NCBI GenBank assembly: GCA_021209875.1
Contig: JAGYVD010000001.1
Span: 6,758,001-6,822,000, forward strand
Direction: 5' to 3'
From: Rosellinia necatrix
Lineage: Eukaryota > Ascomycota > Sordariomycetes > Xylariales > Xylariaceae
Length of the DNA stretch: 64,000 nt
How positions within the stretch are numbered: the first letter of the stretch is position 1; each line of letters opens with the position of its first letter. Made by a program: the position numbers and the translations under genes. The notes beneath the pieces are model-generated. The model searched no databases. It was not told where the DNA came from and saw nothing but the letters and a program-made list of their open reading frames with translations. Below are positions 1 through 12,100 of the stretch, piece after piece.

Positions 1-809
1 GGATCGCCGTATGCTCCTAAGCCCGAGGTGTGCTGTGCGTGTGCAAGGCAAGAACATACAGAGAGATGAGGGAAAGGGAAAGGGAGCGAGGGGCAGAGGC
101 CGAGACTCGCAGAGAAGACGAGAAGAGGCATACATACCTATGGTACTTGCCTACCATAAGTATCTACCTGGTAGATACACTAGATAATGGCTTTGAAAAC
201 TACCAAGATACCTACCTAGCTATCTACCTACCTAGGTACCTTGTTACTCGCAATACCAATAGCCACGGGGGCATGTGTGGGTTCAGGCCTGGGCCTGGAT
301 TTGCCTATTACATTCAGGATCTCCCTTGCTTTCGATTCGATGATGTAGGCTTACGGCAGGCTGGAGGCTGCAGGCTGTACCTATCGAAAGCTTGTGGTAC
401 GGAACACACTGTATCAGTCCTCGTCACCCACAAGAGCCCCCCGTTCAGGGCTCCGTTGTCCCTGGTGCCCCTGCCCTAGTGTGCTCTAGGGTACCTACCT
501 ACCTAGGTAGGTACAGGTAGGGGTATCTAGTAGGTAGTTATACCAGGACTCTCCCGTCTAGCTTGTCCATCTGCCCGTTCTGCCCCGTTTTGTCCTGCCC
601 TTGTCCTTTCAACACTTTCCTCGGGCACTTTGTCCAGCCTACCTACCTAGTCAGCTCTCTCCCGCTAGCCTGTCTCCTCTGGTCTGTCGCCTCTAGCCTC
701 GAGTTAGTTACCTTGTAACTACTGCAGAGTAGCTCGTCTCCTCTATTATGGGGCAAGACCATCAATTAACCAACTTATCGACCTCATTTATCATCATCAT
801 TAATCGCCC

Positions 810-851
810 ACATACACACACACACACAACACACACACACACACACACACA
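810..851. repeat. CA dinucleotide microsatellite
   Basis: Nearly pure CA/AC run with one interruption, within the leader upstream of the C2H2 regulator. It gives spurious His/Thr-rich ORFs on plus and Cys/Val-rich ORFs on minus. Confidence 0.9.
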
Positions 852-1155
852 TTCACACCCGCACACATTCTCGCACGCACACACATACCTAGGTACGCAC
901 ACATACATCACACACATACACCCACACCACCCGCCGCCCTTCTTCTTTCTTGACGCTTGCCCACCCCCCCCAGTTGCCCCGCCCGTCGTCGCATCACCTC
1001 GTCTCTTGCCGCTTCGGATGGTCAACTACGCCAATAAGCTCAGAGCGACAGAAGACTGAGCTCCTACCATATTACATCCCTCCTGGCCACTGCCACTCCA
1101 TCTCTGCTGTGTCCGCCCTGGACCTACACAGGCTCGCTTACACTTCCTGCCTGCC

Positions 1156-1199
1156 CCATTTGTCCTATTTGTCCCATTTGTCCCATTTGTCCCATTTGT
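1156..1199. repeat. 9-nt tandem repeat (CCATTTGTC unit)
   Basis: About five consecutive copies of a CCATTTGTC-type unit with one T/C variant copy. Units are adjacent with no spacers, so this is a minisatellite and not a CRISPR array. Confidence 0.85.
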
Positions 1200-1981
1200 G
1201 TCCGTTTATCTCTTTGTCCGCTTGTCATCATATTGTACAACAATAATCGCTTCTCTTTCTCCCCCCCTCTGCTTACGCCGCCGTGCAAATGATCAATCCA
1301 TTTTCGTAGCCTCATCCGAAGCCCCGAGATAGCCTGCTGAGTCCAATATCGGGTTTCAATCTATTTACAGACTTGTCATCATCCAACGCGCGTTCCGGTA
1401 TTAGGCGCTTCCCGCCCTGTGGAAACGGCCCTGCTACTCGTCCTCTCTCACACCTCTCACACGCAGATGGGGGTGTGAGCGCTCGGCCAATACTACTCCC
1501 GCTTCTGGATCTAGCCGTTCCGGTGGTTGGTCCGTCCCTGCAGACCTCGTCGTCTTCTACTCGTTGTCGGCACGAACGCTAGCTAGCTAGATATAACACG
1601 ACGCCTACTCGTAAGCCGCCGGCAATACACGCGGGATACCGTGCTTCCAACACCACCGTCGCCGTCTGCGTGCTGTCGCACCCCTACCGGTCGTGCGCTC
1701 AGAGGGCTCGAGGCTCTGTCTTTCTCCAGGGTAACTGTCTAAGTGGCCTGGCCTAGTCACATCTCGTCTCAGCTTCAGCCGCTGCCCTTGACGGCAAGGC
1801 CAACTCCCCCACACCTCACCCGCTACAAACACTACGCAACCAACATCCGTGTAGACACGACAGACCTACATCGAGACAAAACGGTTCTACCTCCGGGCAC
1901 CAGGGAAGCCTTACATGCAACCCGTCTCAAATGATAGACACAGTTCCTGATTGATCCCTTTCTATCCTCTCTCCCTCTCCC

Positions 1982-1985
<4 letters not shown>

Positions 1986-2020
<35 letters not shown>

Positions 2021-2027
2021 CTCTCTT
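1986..2027. repeat. CT dinucleotide tract
   Basis: A run of about 15 CT units followed by further C/T-rich sequence, 230 bp before the start codon of the C2H2 regulator. CT-rich blocks are common just upstream of fungal transcription starts, so it may be a core promoter or leader element. That role is inferred. Confidence 0.75.
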
Positions 2028-2253
2028 TCCGACTGTCTCCCTCCTTCGCCTTCCCCTCTGGCTGCGCCCCTCCCCATCCCCGCGTCCCATTTTCCCTTTA
2101 ATCTGTCTCAAACACCAGCCTCCGCACTATTCCCACTCTGCCCGACAGGGAATAGTGCTCACCAGAGCCTGGTGACGCCTAGCGGATCGCACATTTGAAC
2201 ACGACCAGGCCCACGAAACGAGCAGACGCCGTTCCACGGTTCTTCGTTGTGCC

Positions 2254-4266
2254 ATGGCCTCGACTTTCCGACCAGTGAATCCGCCAATGCCGATAAAAGT
2301 CGAGCCGCGCGACGGGGGAGCCGCATCCCCCACAACACCCACTCCAACCAAGGTCACCTTTGGTCAGCGTCCCCTTCCGACCGAGCCCTTTCCCCAGGCC
2401 ATACAGATTCCAGAGAGTATCGAAGAGGACAAGATACCTCAGCGCGACAATTCACAACGTTCTCAAACATCGCGCGGACACTCGGAAGACATACACATGG
2501 ATGACGCGGATGGAGAGGCCCACGGAAACGATGATACGGCCGTGGCCATGTCGGACGGCGAGAGTGTCAATGCAGACAACTCGAAGTTGAGCAAGAAGAA
2601 AAAATCACAGCAATTCTACTGCACCGATTTCCCGCCGTGTAATCTGAGTTTCACGCGCAGCGAGCACCTCGCCCGCCATATTCGGTAATTTGCAGCAAAG
2701 ATCGTATTAGTAGCATCCATGCTAACAGCCTCACGGTAGCAAACATACCGGCGAGCGACCGTTCCAGTGCCACTGCTCCAGGCGATTTTCGCGGTTAGAC
2801 AACCTGCGACAACACGCCCAGACTGTCCATGTCAACGAAGACATACCGATGGACTCGCTTGCCGCGTCCGGGACCCGATTCCAAAGACAGATGCGACCGG
2901 ACAGACCAAGGCAGACCGGGCGGGCGCGGGCCTCGACCGCTACAACCATTGTAGGACCGGCGCGGGGTCATTCAAAGTCTCTTTCCACTTCAAGTCTTAG
3001 TTCAGTCGGATCCAACTTTAGTGCGAGGGACGATATTCGGCGTCGCCCCCCCACCTCTAGTCATGGCGGATCCTCGATTCCAGCACCCGACCGACGTATA
3101 CCCCCGCCCACCGCCTTCCCCCCAGCGACTTCAGCACGCCTACGTCAGCGACATTCTCCACCGGCCAGAATAGTCCTCATTGGGGGTCCGTCATGGCATC
3201 ACCTAACCCTCATTCACGCTCCCATAGTTTGTACGCAGGGTCCCAGGTTCCAACTCGACGCCTCAGCGTGCCATCGAGCGGAGCACCGTTTCCACTCCAT
3301 CAAGGTATGGGCCTCGGCCGCCCGGTATATGGCCACGGATCACCGGGAATCGCCGTTGGATCCCACCCATCATTCTCACCTGCTAGTACCGCTCTCGCTT
3401 CACCTACCTCCGTCATCAGCCGGAGGGAATCCACTGCAGGGGCGGAAGACTGGCGGCGGCGTACCTGGCACCCGGACTCGACCTTTAACACTAACCCCCC
3501 CCCAGCAGTCGATTGAGTCACGTATTTACCCCCTCGCAGTATCCAACTCCCCCCACAGCGCTATACGCAACCAGCTGCACCACGTGAAGGGTCGCGCGGC
3601 CCAGTTCGACTCCCGGGCATCGAGTCCTTTGGATTCTTGCCTCATCGACCAGCGTCGCCTCGAAGGCAAAGCAACTCTACAGTGACCGTCGAGCCAGACC
3701 ATACCCGTCCCCCAACGTTGCTCCCCACGGCAAATGCGGCCGAATCCGAAGAAACACGAAGCCCTACAAATTGGGCTATGGGTCTCCACAAAGGGCTCAC
3801 ACGCCTTGACATCGCGTCCGATCCCGTGGCATCGGATGGTGCCGGTACATGGGCTCATGAGGCGAAGCAAGCGATGGATGCGCAGGCCGACCGATTGAGA
3901 TCGAACCCGCCGACCGTGAGATTTCACGAGTCGGTCATAGGCGAACAGCCGACCAAACCGACGGGGCCACTCGTGTTCCACCAATACACAATGTCGGCGC
4001 CATCAATAGCTAGTTCTAGAGACGGCAAACGGCGAGGATGGAATGCGGGTGGTGCTCCTACGTACGCAGAGGCCCGCCCAGAGAAGATAGCCCGTGTCGA
4101 CCGGATGGTACATCCTAATATCAGAGAATTCTCAGGCTTCCCGGCGCGAGAAACTACTTCTGGATCGGCCCCTCGTAACGAAAATTCTAATGAGAAAGGG
4201 ATGGTCCGTCTGGAAACTCTCGTCGCGGTAGCAACGGGCGAAGGCAAGCCCACTGAGGCATATTAG
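2254..4266 (+). CDS. C2H2 zinc-finger transcription factor, frame broken at poly-C runs
   Basis: Two adjacent C2H2 fingers span residues ~120-170. The first is split by an intron (2685-2739, branch GCTAAC) after [12 protein letters not shown]; the second reads [20 protein letters not shown]. This tandem pair resembles the Usv1/Rsv2/Com2-type fungal regulators, so nuclear DNA binding is expected. The 5' part is Ser/Asp-rich. Exon 2 begins at 2740, but its downstream coding potential switches frame at C runs 3046-3052, 3118-3123, 3495-3503 and 3549-3554. Between the breaks the text stays protein-like and Pro/Ser-rich, and the C-terminus (3637-4266, containing [13 protein letters not shown]) is open to its stop. 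Removing one C at three runs, and a -1 (or +2) change at the fourth, restores a single frame. This is either sequence error or a recent pseudogene. Family assignment is good; exact orthology is unknown. Confidence 0.8.
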
Positions 4267-6064
4267 GGGGATGTTCAACATAGGCGATGATTTCCCACCG
4301 GACTTCATCCCCTTACGCAGGGCATTAGAACGAGGCGCCCTGACAATATGGCCGGGAGTGGCCTTCTCAGTTTTTGAAAACTGGATTTTACTTGACGTTT
4401 CTGTAGCAATCCGCAACTATATGAAGGTTCGGGCTATATTATTACGGTACACGACGGCGTTGTGGGCTATGGGGTCATATTCCGGCTGGATAAACTCATT
4501 ACAATCGCTGCATACTTCGGCATTCCTTCATGACTATTTCACCACTTGTTGATCTTTGGTTTTTCTCTTTGCGTTGGACGAGAATAACGCGTCGGGCGCC
4601 GGGTCAGGACAGCGTCTTTCTTTTCCTAATTGATGATTAACGACTGAACATATATACCCTTTCATTTTAAGATGGGGGGTAAATCGCAAGATGGGGGGGA
4701 TTAATGAAATGACGATCACCTTATTCAACGCCTGCGTTTTCACCAAGGCCTGCACGATCACGGTGGTGACGTCAGTCGGACAGCATGCGACACTTGCGGT
4801 AGCCAAACAGGGTCTTGGCGGGGTTTTGGACGATATAGGACCTTTGGGATTGATACCCTGGGCTTTTTCTTGATATTGGCCCCGTATTGTCGTTCGCTAG
4901 TTTCTGGTGCTTTGCTATAAACATCCAGTGTCGAGGAGGGAGCAGCCTTCCTGATGGCTTTTATTAGATATTAGTTAGCGATCAATGATGTCGATTTGCA
5001 TTTTAAACTGAGACAAACATACGGTTCGGTTCATTTCGCTCTTCAATCAGTTAACGAGCCTACGAAAGTTAACATGAGGAACCACCTCCCACCCCCCTTG
5101 GTTCGACCTATCAAGTACCTGTTTCCACGATATAAGACGTCCACGCTGTGAAGAATCCATCTAGAACCTTGATACCACCGTCTGTTCCCTGTCGCTATTG
5201 CCTTATTCGAAGTGCAGCAAGCCGCGGAGCACGACAGCCACTAGAAGGATAGTTCATAATGACGAAGGTATTGCGAAATCTTCTCACATCCTAGTCAAAG
5301 CCCAGACCGAACATAGTGTTGGGTTGGATATCGGCACTCTCTAGAGATACCAAACGGAGGAACGAGGCTTCGTTATTGATCTCATGCTTTGTTGTCGAGC
5401 TCACAGCGCTGCTGGCTGGCAATCGCATGCCCCGGCTTCCGCTGTCCTCACATCCGTGCGGACGACCCAGGATGGATTTATGGCCCTGCTAGGGCGGTTG
5501 GGGCGGTTGGGGGCGGTGCACTGGGCGTGCGATGCCCCTGGGAGAATAAACCGCAGCTGGTTGACGATAACTACCTGAACTAGATTTGCCATGGCCACAA
5601 ACGTCTTGCGGCGCACGCTAATGCGGTAGCCATATCCTGTGGGTTTACAATACACATCAGGGCATTGGGGGCAGTGCTGCTTCTGGTTCTGGTAGCGGAG
5701 TAGTAGCGTTACAGCGTGGTGCAGGAATGCTCCCCCGATCCCCCCTATGACTTTTCGCACGAAGAGCTGGCTTACTTCTCTGGCCTAGTCCCAGGGTTCA
5801 GGCTCGTCAGTGACAACCCCGCCACCTTTCAGCCCGCCAACCCGCCAACCCGGCCGCGATTTGTTCGGTAGGCAGACTGGGAGGGCGCCGACCGCGCCCG
5901 GGGAGCATCATTCGACCCTGCACTGCGGCGGGCGTGGGCCAACGCGACAGAATCATTGCTAGTTTTGGCTCTCTTCTTCTTTCTTTCTTTGCTGTCTTGC
6001 CCGGTTGCTTTCTTTCTTCCGTCTCGACCTCAACGCCACGAACGGCGGCGGCCCAACGAGAAAC
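4267..6064. other. Intergenic, no supported gene
   Basis: Separates the C2H2 regulator from the Cdc24-like gene. It holds a close direct repeat of AAGATGGGGGG (about 4670-4700) and only short ORFs with no family features. A 119-aa minus-strand ORF near 5401-5760 has no recognisable domain and is not called. C/T-rich sequence at 5970-6030 probably belongs to the promoter of the downstream gene. Confidence 0.5.
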
Positions 6065-9000
6065 ATGGATGGTCTTAGCGTAGCCGCCTCCGTCGTTGGC
6101 CTCCTCACGGCGGCCAACGAGGTTGTGAAACTGCTGGGGCCCTACATCTCAGCCTCTTGGGAAACACCGCCAATCGCGGTGCATGTGCGCGACGAGACCG
6201 AAACCACGCGCGTCGTGTTGGTCGGGCTGCAGGCGCTCGTCCGGGAGTTCCCCGCGGGGGTGTCCCGAGGCGGCGCCCTCGTGGGCGTCGACCAGCTCGT
6301 GACGATCCTGACGGGCGGGGTTCTCCTGTTCGCCGAGCTCGAGGGCGCCGTGCGGGGGCTGGCCGCGGTGCCCTCTCGAGGGGCGCCCGCCGATCAAGAA
6401 GCCCGGGAGCCGCTCCTGTCGGCGCACCGTCAGCTGCCGCTGCGGTCGAGGGTGCAGTGGGCTCGCCATGAGAAATCGCTCGGAGACCTGCTCTCGCGGC
6501 TGCAAGGCTTCAAGGTGTCGGTGACGGCCATTCTTACGCTGTTGCGCTGGTGAGTATTCTCGTTGTCCGCTCCGACAGGCAGAGGCTGATGATGGACCGG
6601 CCCCCAAGCGACTCGGACCGCCGTGCGGAGCTGCTGCAGACGGAGCTGGCGGTTAGCATAAGCACCCTTCTGGAAAAGAATCGCGACTTGTCGCAGCGCA
6701 TAGTGCATCTCGAGGGCGTCGTGGACGCGGGGACAATGCGATCGCGGAATAGGCAGACTGTAGTGTCTGAATTGACCACGAGGTCTGGGGTGCGGGGTGC
6801 CATTGCCGCCAGGTCGTCTTCGAGCCGGAGGGAAGAAATGCCCGGGTCGGATCCTTTGCCCCGTGATGCCCCGGACCCCGGACCCCGTTCTATGTTCGAG
6901 TTCGAGAGAGACCTTGTGGCGTCGCGCGTGTACCGCCGAGTGAAGCGTGATACAATGGACTTCTCCTTCCGGAGCTCCGTCTCACGCGCGAACGACTGGT
7001 CCATTCTGTCCGGCCTCAGCCTGGCGGACATATCCGCGCTCTCCGTCATCGCCTTGCCCCTCGACCTCCAAGACGTGATAAACCGGCGCCACTACGTCGA
7101 CAACAGCAACCAGCCGCTGGATACCGTGATCGAGGAAGCATCCACCCCCAACCCTAATGATCAGCTCCAGAACCAAGGCTCGATTTTTCACGACTGCCTC
7201 AGGATCCACGCCCAGCTTGTGCAGATTCCGGGATTCCAGGAGCTGTTCGACAGGGAATGGATAGCACAGCGGGGCGAGTGGGACATGGATGCCAGCTCGA
7301 TTACATCCGAAAAGCATGAGGAGTTGCGGCTCTGGCAGAGGCGAGATGTTTTTAAAGCCCTAAAGAACATCTTGCAAGAGGACTTTGCTTACGGCTTGCT
7401 TATCAAGGAGTTCGGCCGGGATCTGGACGAACCAGACCCCCTATCATGGGGTTTCCGCGGGGTATTCTGGCAGCTCTGCGTTGACCTTGGTTTTGATGAT
7501 GAGGACCTTTTTCATCTGGAGGGCCCCATACTAGGCAACGTACACTTTCTAAAAGTGAGAGTCCAACCCCCCTTCTCCCACGGACAGGGGAAATTTGAGA
7601 ACCCGAAGCTTTTGGCCTGTTATCGCCGTTCTTCATATTCTAGTTCCTACTTTCCAGTCCTCTTTCGCTGTTTCTTTCTCATTTTTCAACTCAGTCTGCT
7701 GATTTTGCTTTCCTCCTGGGGGTACAGGTACTAGCCTGTGTTAGAAAGGCTCTCGACCGCCTCGTTAGAGATGGGATAATTAACCCTGTAGATGAACAAC
7801 ACCCTAACACCATCCGTTCCGGCCTAGGCGAATTGAACCCGATCCCGGTTTCGGCTTACAGGCGAGTACTTGTCACATTCATAAATTCCCAGCGAGAATT
7901 CGTCAGAGATCTTTTATCTCACATTACGGAGCTGGAGGAGGCACGTGACTCCTCCCAACTCATGGCAGATCAGCTTCGTATCTCCGTGAGGTTCTTCTTA
8001 TCCTACGCGCATTACGAAATCGAAATTCTGCTTTTCGTAGAGAGGATGCTGATGACCCCAATCCAGCGACATCTCTGGGCCGGAATTATTTTGCGGTGGT
8101 CCGCCATGGAAGAGATTTACAGTTGCTGGGAAATCATTGATGAGAAAAGCGCTAGGTTCATTTTTCACTATAGGGATGGGGTTAAGAAGTGTCTTAAGCT
8201 ACTATCCTTGCCATCCCAGAGATTACAAGCAACAGCCCAGTTCTTCCAGAAAGTTCTCGACATATGGCAAAGAGATAACACCGGAATCGGAACAGTGTCT
8301 CCCGTTCAAAAAAATAACCTCATTGTGGGCAACGAAATCCTCAAAAGTGTACTCAAAGTTGCCGGGGAAAAGATGGAGCGGGGCAAACTCAGCGGCACGC
8401 TATTTGACCTAAATAGGCGTTGTAAGGAGTATGGCGAATATGAGATCGGGAAATTAGGATTGCTCATTCAAGCTGGTAGTTCAGGCTCCAAAACAGGCCT
8501 AAACAACAGAGCCACAGAGGTAAAGCAGTCAGCCTAACTCGTCTCCTGGGACGTTATCTAGCTTTATGGTAGGACGCTCACCAGTGTATCTAGGTTTATC
8601 CGCCGCACAAAATATACTTGTTCGAGAAAGCTTTGCTCTGTCTAGCGGAACGTAAACCAACTGCCGAGGTCCGGCGCCAATCGTTCGACCCAAACAAGAC
8701 GGCAGAGACGGCTCACGTAATCAATACGCCATCTAGCCTTCAACCGATCAGCAGAATACCCGTCAAGGATATTAGGGATGTTACTATAGCTAGTACGTGA
8801 GCTTACACTAGACCCTTATTCTATGGGATTTGCTAGCCTGCTCACTATAATGCTCGATTTTTCGCATAGATTCCCACGAAGTCCAAATCAAGTGGCAATC
8901 AGGTAGCAAGATTGAAAATTTCTCCATTGTCTGTGGCAGCGAGCAAAACATGGTGCAGTGGTGCAGGTCTCTGGGGATGTTGGCGCGAGGGTACTGCCTG

Positions 9001-9129
9001 CCATGGATCTGGAGAGAGTTGCCGCTGAACATGGGGCTTGTCGATCGACATAAACCTCCAGGTACACCGCTAGAGATATATATTTTCCAAATCATGGCCC
9101 CGGATGTCACGGAACTAGTTCTAACCTAA
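6065..9129 (+). CDS. Cdc24-like Rho guanine-nucleotide exchange factor with fungal N-terminal domain
   Basis: Model: 6065-6549, 6609-7554, 7728-8519, 8594-8792, 8870-9129; all phases agree, 893 aa. Residues 1-160 begin MDGLSVAASVVGLLTAANE, the signature of the fungal N-terminal domain also found in STAND/NLR-type proteins. A coiled helix (LLQTELAVSISTLLEKNRDL) follows. Residues ~350-500 match the Cdc24 calponin-like domain (RIHAQLVQIPGF, later LGFDDEDLFHL). Residues ~520-725 are a DH domain (VLVTFINSQREFVRDLLSHI). Residues ~745-860 are a PH domain split by introns (HKIYLFEKALLCLAE; EVQIKWQSGSKIENFSIVC). The predicted role is activating a Cdc42/Rac GTPase at membranes. Unlike Cdc24, no PB1 domain follows. 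The in-frame stop at 8535-8537 lies in an intron. The last exon after the PH domain is the least certain part. Confidence 0.75.
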
Positions 9130-12100
9130 GAACTCCACTAGGGCATCGGCCAGAATACTGTATATAAAAGGAGCGAGTAGCTGGCGACTGACCAAGTGAG
9201 GAATCTTCCCTCCTTGTGCAATAACATAAGTTATTTCTGGAACTACCAGTAGTATGAACTGTGACACCGAAATAAGGATTTTCACCAGCATTGTTGCGTA
9301 TGTATATATCGCACAACATATTGGATTGTATCAATGGACCCTATTTGTATATAAACTGATATCTAAAGGTGGTTCGGTTGGAACTCGAACTTGTCTCATT
9401 ACCCCCACATGCAGTATACATTATCCGCCTTGGATAGGAGTATGATTTCCATTCCCATTTGAACAGCCTGTTGACAAATTTAAGCTGTAATAAACAATGC
9501 CAATTATTACCTCTTTATTGTAATCTAACGTTGATTATTTTGGTAATTATAATTTCTATATAAATATCTTCGTATAGCACATCACAATGCCTATAATTCA
9601 TACAGAGCCGTCTAATAAAATCCATGTTTAAACCAAATCTCGCCTCGTCTGTTTATATATTATAACCCTAGTGTGCGCTGGAAAAACGCAAGCGTTAATC
9701 CCATGACCATTATGTCGGTTCGTAAATACTACTCTACGATACTCTGATAGCACTAGAATACACCATAATACTCTATATTCTCCTCTGCAAATAAAATTGA
9801 GAACTGTGCTGGCTGGGACTGAAGGCAAGCTGTGAATAAATTTGTAGGCCGCGCTCCTATTAGTTCGTCATAGCTGAGAACAAAAGCAAAGTAGTTGAAT
9901 TACCTCCGTCGGCTATCAATCGGTAAATACCTTACTTTCTGTGGTGGAATTACGGCCTAGAGTGACCGCATATTCCAAAGGAACGAAGAATAAGTGTACA
10001 GTGGTCAGACGGGGGTAGGCTTTGAGCTGATTTAGACTTGTATCGACCATAGCATATTCAGAAGCAGGGGGACAAACGCTAGCTCTGAATGGGAGAGAGG
10101 GGATATTGTTTATGCACGGGCCAGCAGTTTCTAATTGATACCAAAGCATGGCACGCCATGACGCGAGCACCCAACTGTCACCTGGAGTCCTGGACTGGCA
10201 GTTTTCACCGTACGATCATTTCAGGCCCTAGCGCTCTCCCATTTCTTAGTTGTTCCTAAAGTCCGCGGCAACGTGACGTGTAGTGCTAGCCTCGGCTTCT
10301 AGTTTGTATCACTATGAACTACTCCAACCGAATTGTCGGGTGGATAAAGTACATGACGAGGTACCAGCTGCCCTATGGTGTAGCTCTAGAGATATATTTG
10401 TGTATATAAGGACTGAAGGTCTCCCACCCGGATGATAGGCCCGGGAACCAATGATATTGAGCCCTACCCCTATACTTGGCTATCTACTTGCGACGCAGCT
10501 GCTACCTCCCTAGTGACTGGACCTCATCCCGGACATTCTTCATATGACACGATTAGTCTTCCTATTCGCCGTTTCTAGAATCTCCCTTTGGTCTTTATAA
10601 TCTCAGATTACGGCGACCATCACCGCATTATGGGGCAAAAACGGGCGGTAGCTAATATCTTACCTATATTCGACCTAGGAAATGCCTGTTGAGCTAAACA
10701 GTCATGTTAGCATTAAGAAACTTCGTGTTTATGAGGTAAGTACACACCTATTTTAACACGCGTGCCTCTTTTTCTGTTATGATAACAAAAAAGAAATTCG
10801 CGGCCTCTATCTCATTACTATAATGGTCCAAGTGGTCGCTCTGTGTCATATATTTCTCACCCAGGCATAATTTACCCCTTATCCCACTTGCGCGCATCGG
10901 AGATTTTGGCCAAACTTTGCCAACCCGCCAGCCAGGGGCTTGCTTGTTGCATAATTTTAAGAAGCTATTGGCGAGCGAGTCATCCCCTTCTCTCTTCCAT
11001 GATGGCAAGCTACGGGAAAATGCCTCTATCTCTTCTATGGTAGCCCCCAATCGACTTCGGTTCGTTGGTTTCGATTGTACTCGTTGGTCCGTCGTTCTGT
11101 TGCTCAGGTCGGCCGGTTTTGTTGCGAAGAGCCATATAGCCACTTTCTTGGCCTTCTCGCCGCCGTGTATCTAGACCACTCTAAGTCCGTCTGCGAAATT
11201 GTTAAGGGAGAGACTTAGTTGCCTTCTGTAAAGCTTGCGAATTCCAAGACGCTATTATAACCACTCCTCCCCATTAGACTGGCTTAGCCATTGCAGCACC
11301 ACTTGTCACCTTCGCTACCGCTGTATAATAAATTCCCCAAGCTGGTTCCAACTCCTCTTTCCTTGCGGCTTGACAAGCCCAGCTTAAGTCTGCTTTGGGG
11401 GTGCGTGCCTCTGGGGAGTTCAATGGTCGGCTCGTCGCGGCTATCTGCGCCGGGAAGGTATCGCACGCTTTTTCCAGCTTGCTCAGCGCACGGGGAACCC
11501 CTGTCTCGATTATCACCGCCCTGACCTATCCTAACCTAGGTCTCCCCAGTATGTTGCCGCCGGGGTCTCTGAGGCCCAGGCAAGATCTATAGCAGAACCG
11601 CACTGGTCTTCTATCGCCCTCGTAGGGCGCCAGTAGAATGAGATCCCGCGCCGCCGCCAGTCCTAAAAGCACCCCCGTGCCGGGTGACACGCGATTCTCG
11701 AGGTCTCATAGGCCATTAAGGTTCATATCTCCTATTGTCGAATAACAGCCCGGCGGGGACTCGTATTAAAGCCTATGTGGAAGGCTGCTCAAGCTTGCCT
11801 TCACTCGAAATCCGGAATATCCATGAACCATATTGTAAGAGCGTCCTGCCGTTTCATAGCCGTACGTTCGCCCAATCAGGGCCACCATTCTTCCCGAGTC
11901 ACTCTATTGCCCGCTTCATATTTGTGTGTGATACAGCCTGTCGCTCAATCATATCGCGTGATAGTTACCTCCGAGGCAGTATAAACTCCGCCATTTTTGG
12001 CCGCCAATTCTTGAATCGCTATATTGTCAGACCCGGTTTCCTGCCTCTGCGGCGCTTCGCTTTCATAGCGATCCGTTCGGCGATGGAGAGTGCAGGCTTC

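Larger units (their letters stand above)
1..2253. other. Pyrimidine-rich leader/intergenic region
   Basis: No convincing gene. The stretch is C/T-rich on the plus strand. It carries TACCTA/TAGGTA-type repeats (about 150-240, 490-530 and 640-650), a CA microsatellite, a 9-nt tandem repeat and a CT tract just ahead of the C2H2 regulator at 2254. I read most of it as promoter plus long 5' leader of that regulator. The small ORFs here translate repeats (poly-His/Thr, Arg/Glu) and are not supported as genes. Confidence 0.6.

Noticed and set aside
30..479. 149-aa plus-strand ORF at the window start
   Set aside because: Low-complexity Arg/Glu then Tyr/Leu-rich translation of TACCTA repeats; no domain, and starts near the window edge.
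748..1059. ORFs on both strands over the CA repeat
   Set aside because: Pure translation of a dinucleotide repeat.
1156..1199. Possible CRISPR-like array
   Set aside because: Units are 9 nt and directly adjacent with no spacers; the organism is a eukaryote.
5401..5760. 119-aa minus-strand ORF
   Set aside because: No recognisable domain, unusual composition, no supporting splice or promoter context.
8535..8537. Stop codon as the end of the Cdc24-like gene
   Set aside because: In-phase splice sites on both sides place it in an intron, and PH-domain coding sequence follows.
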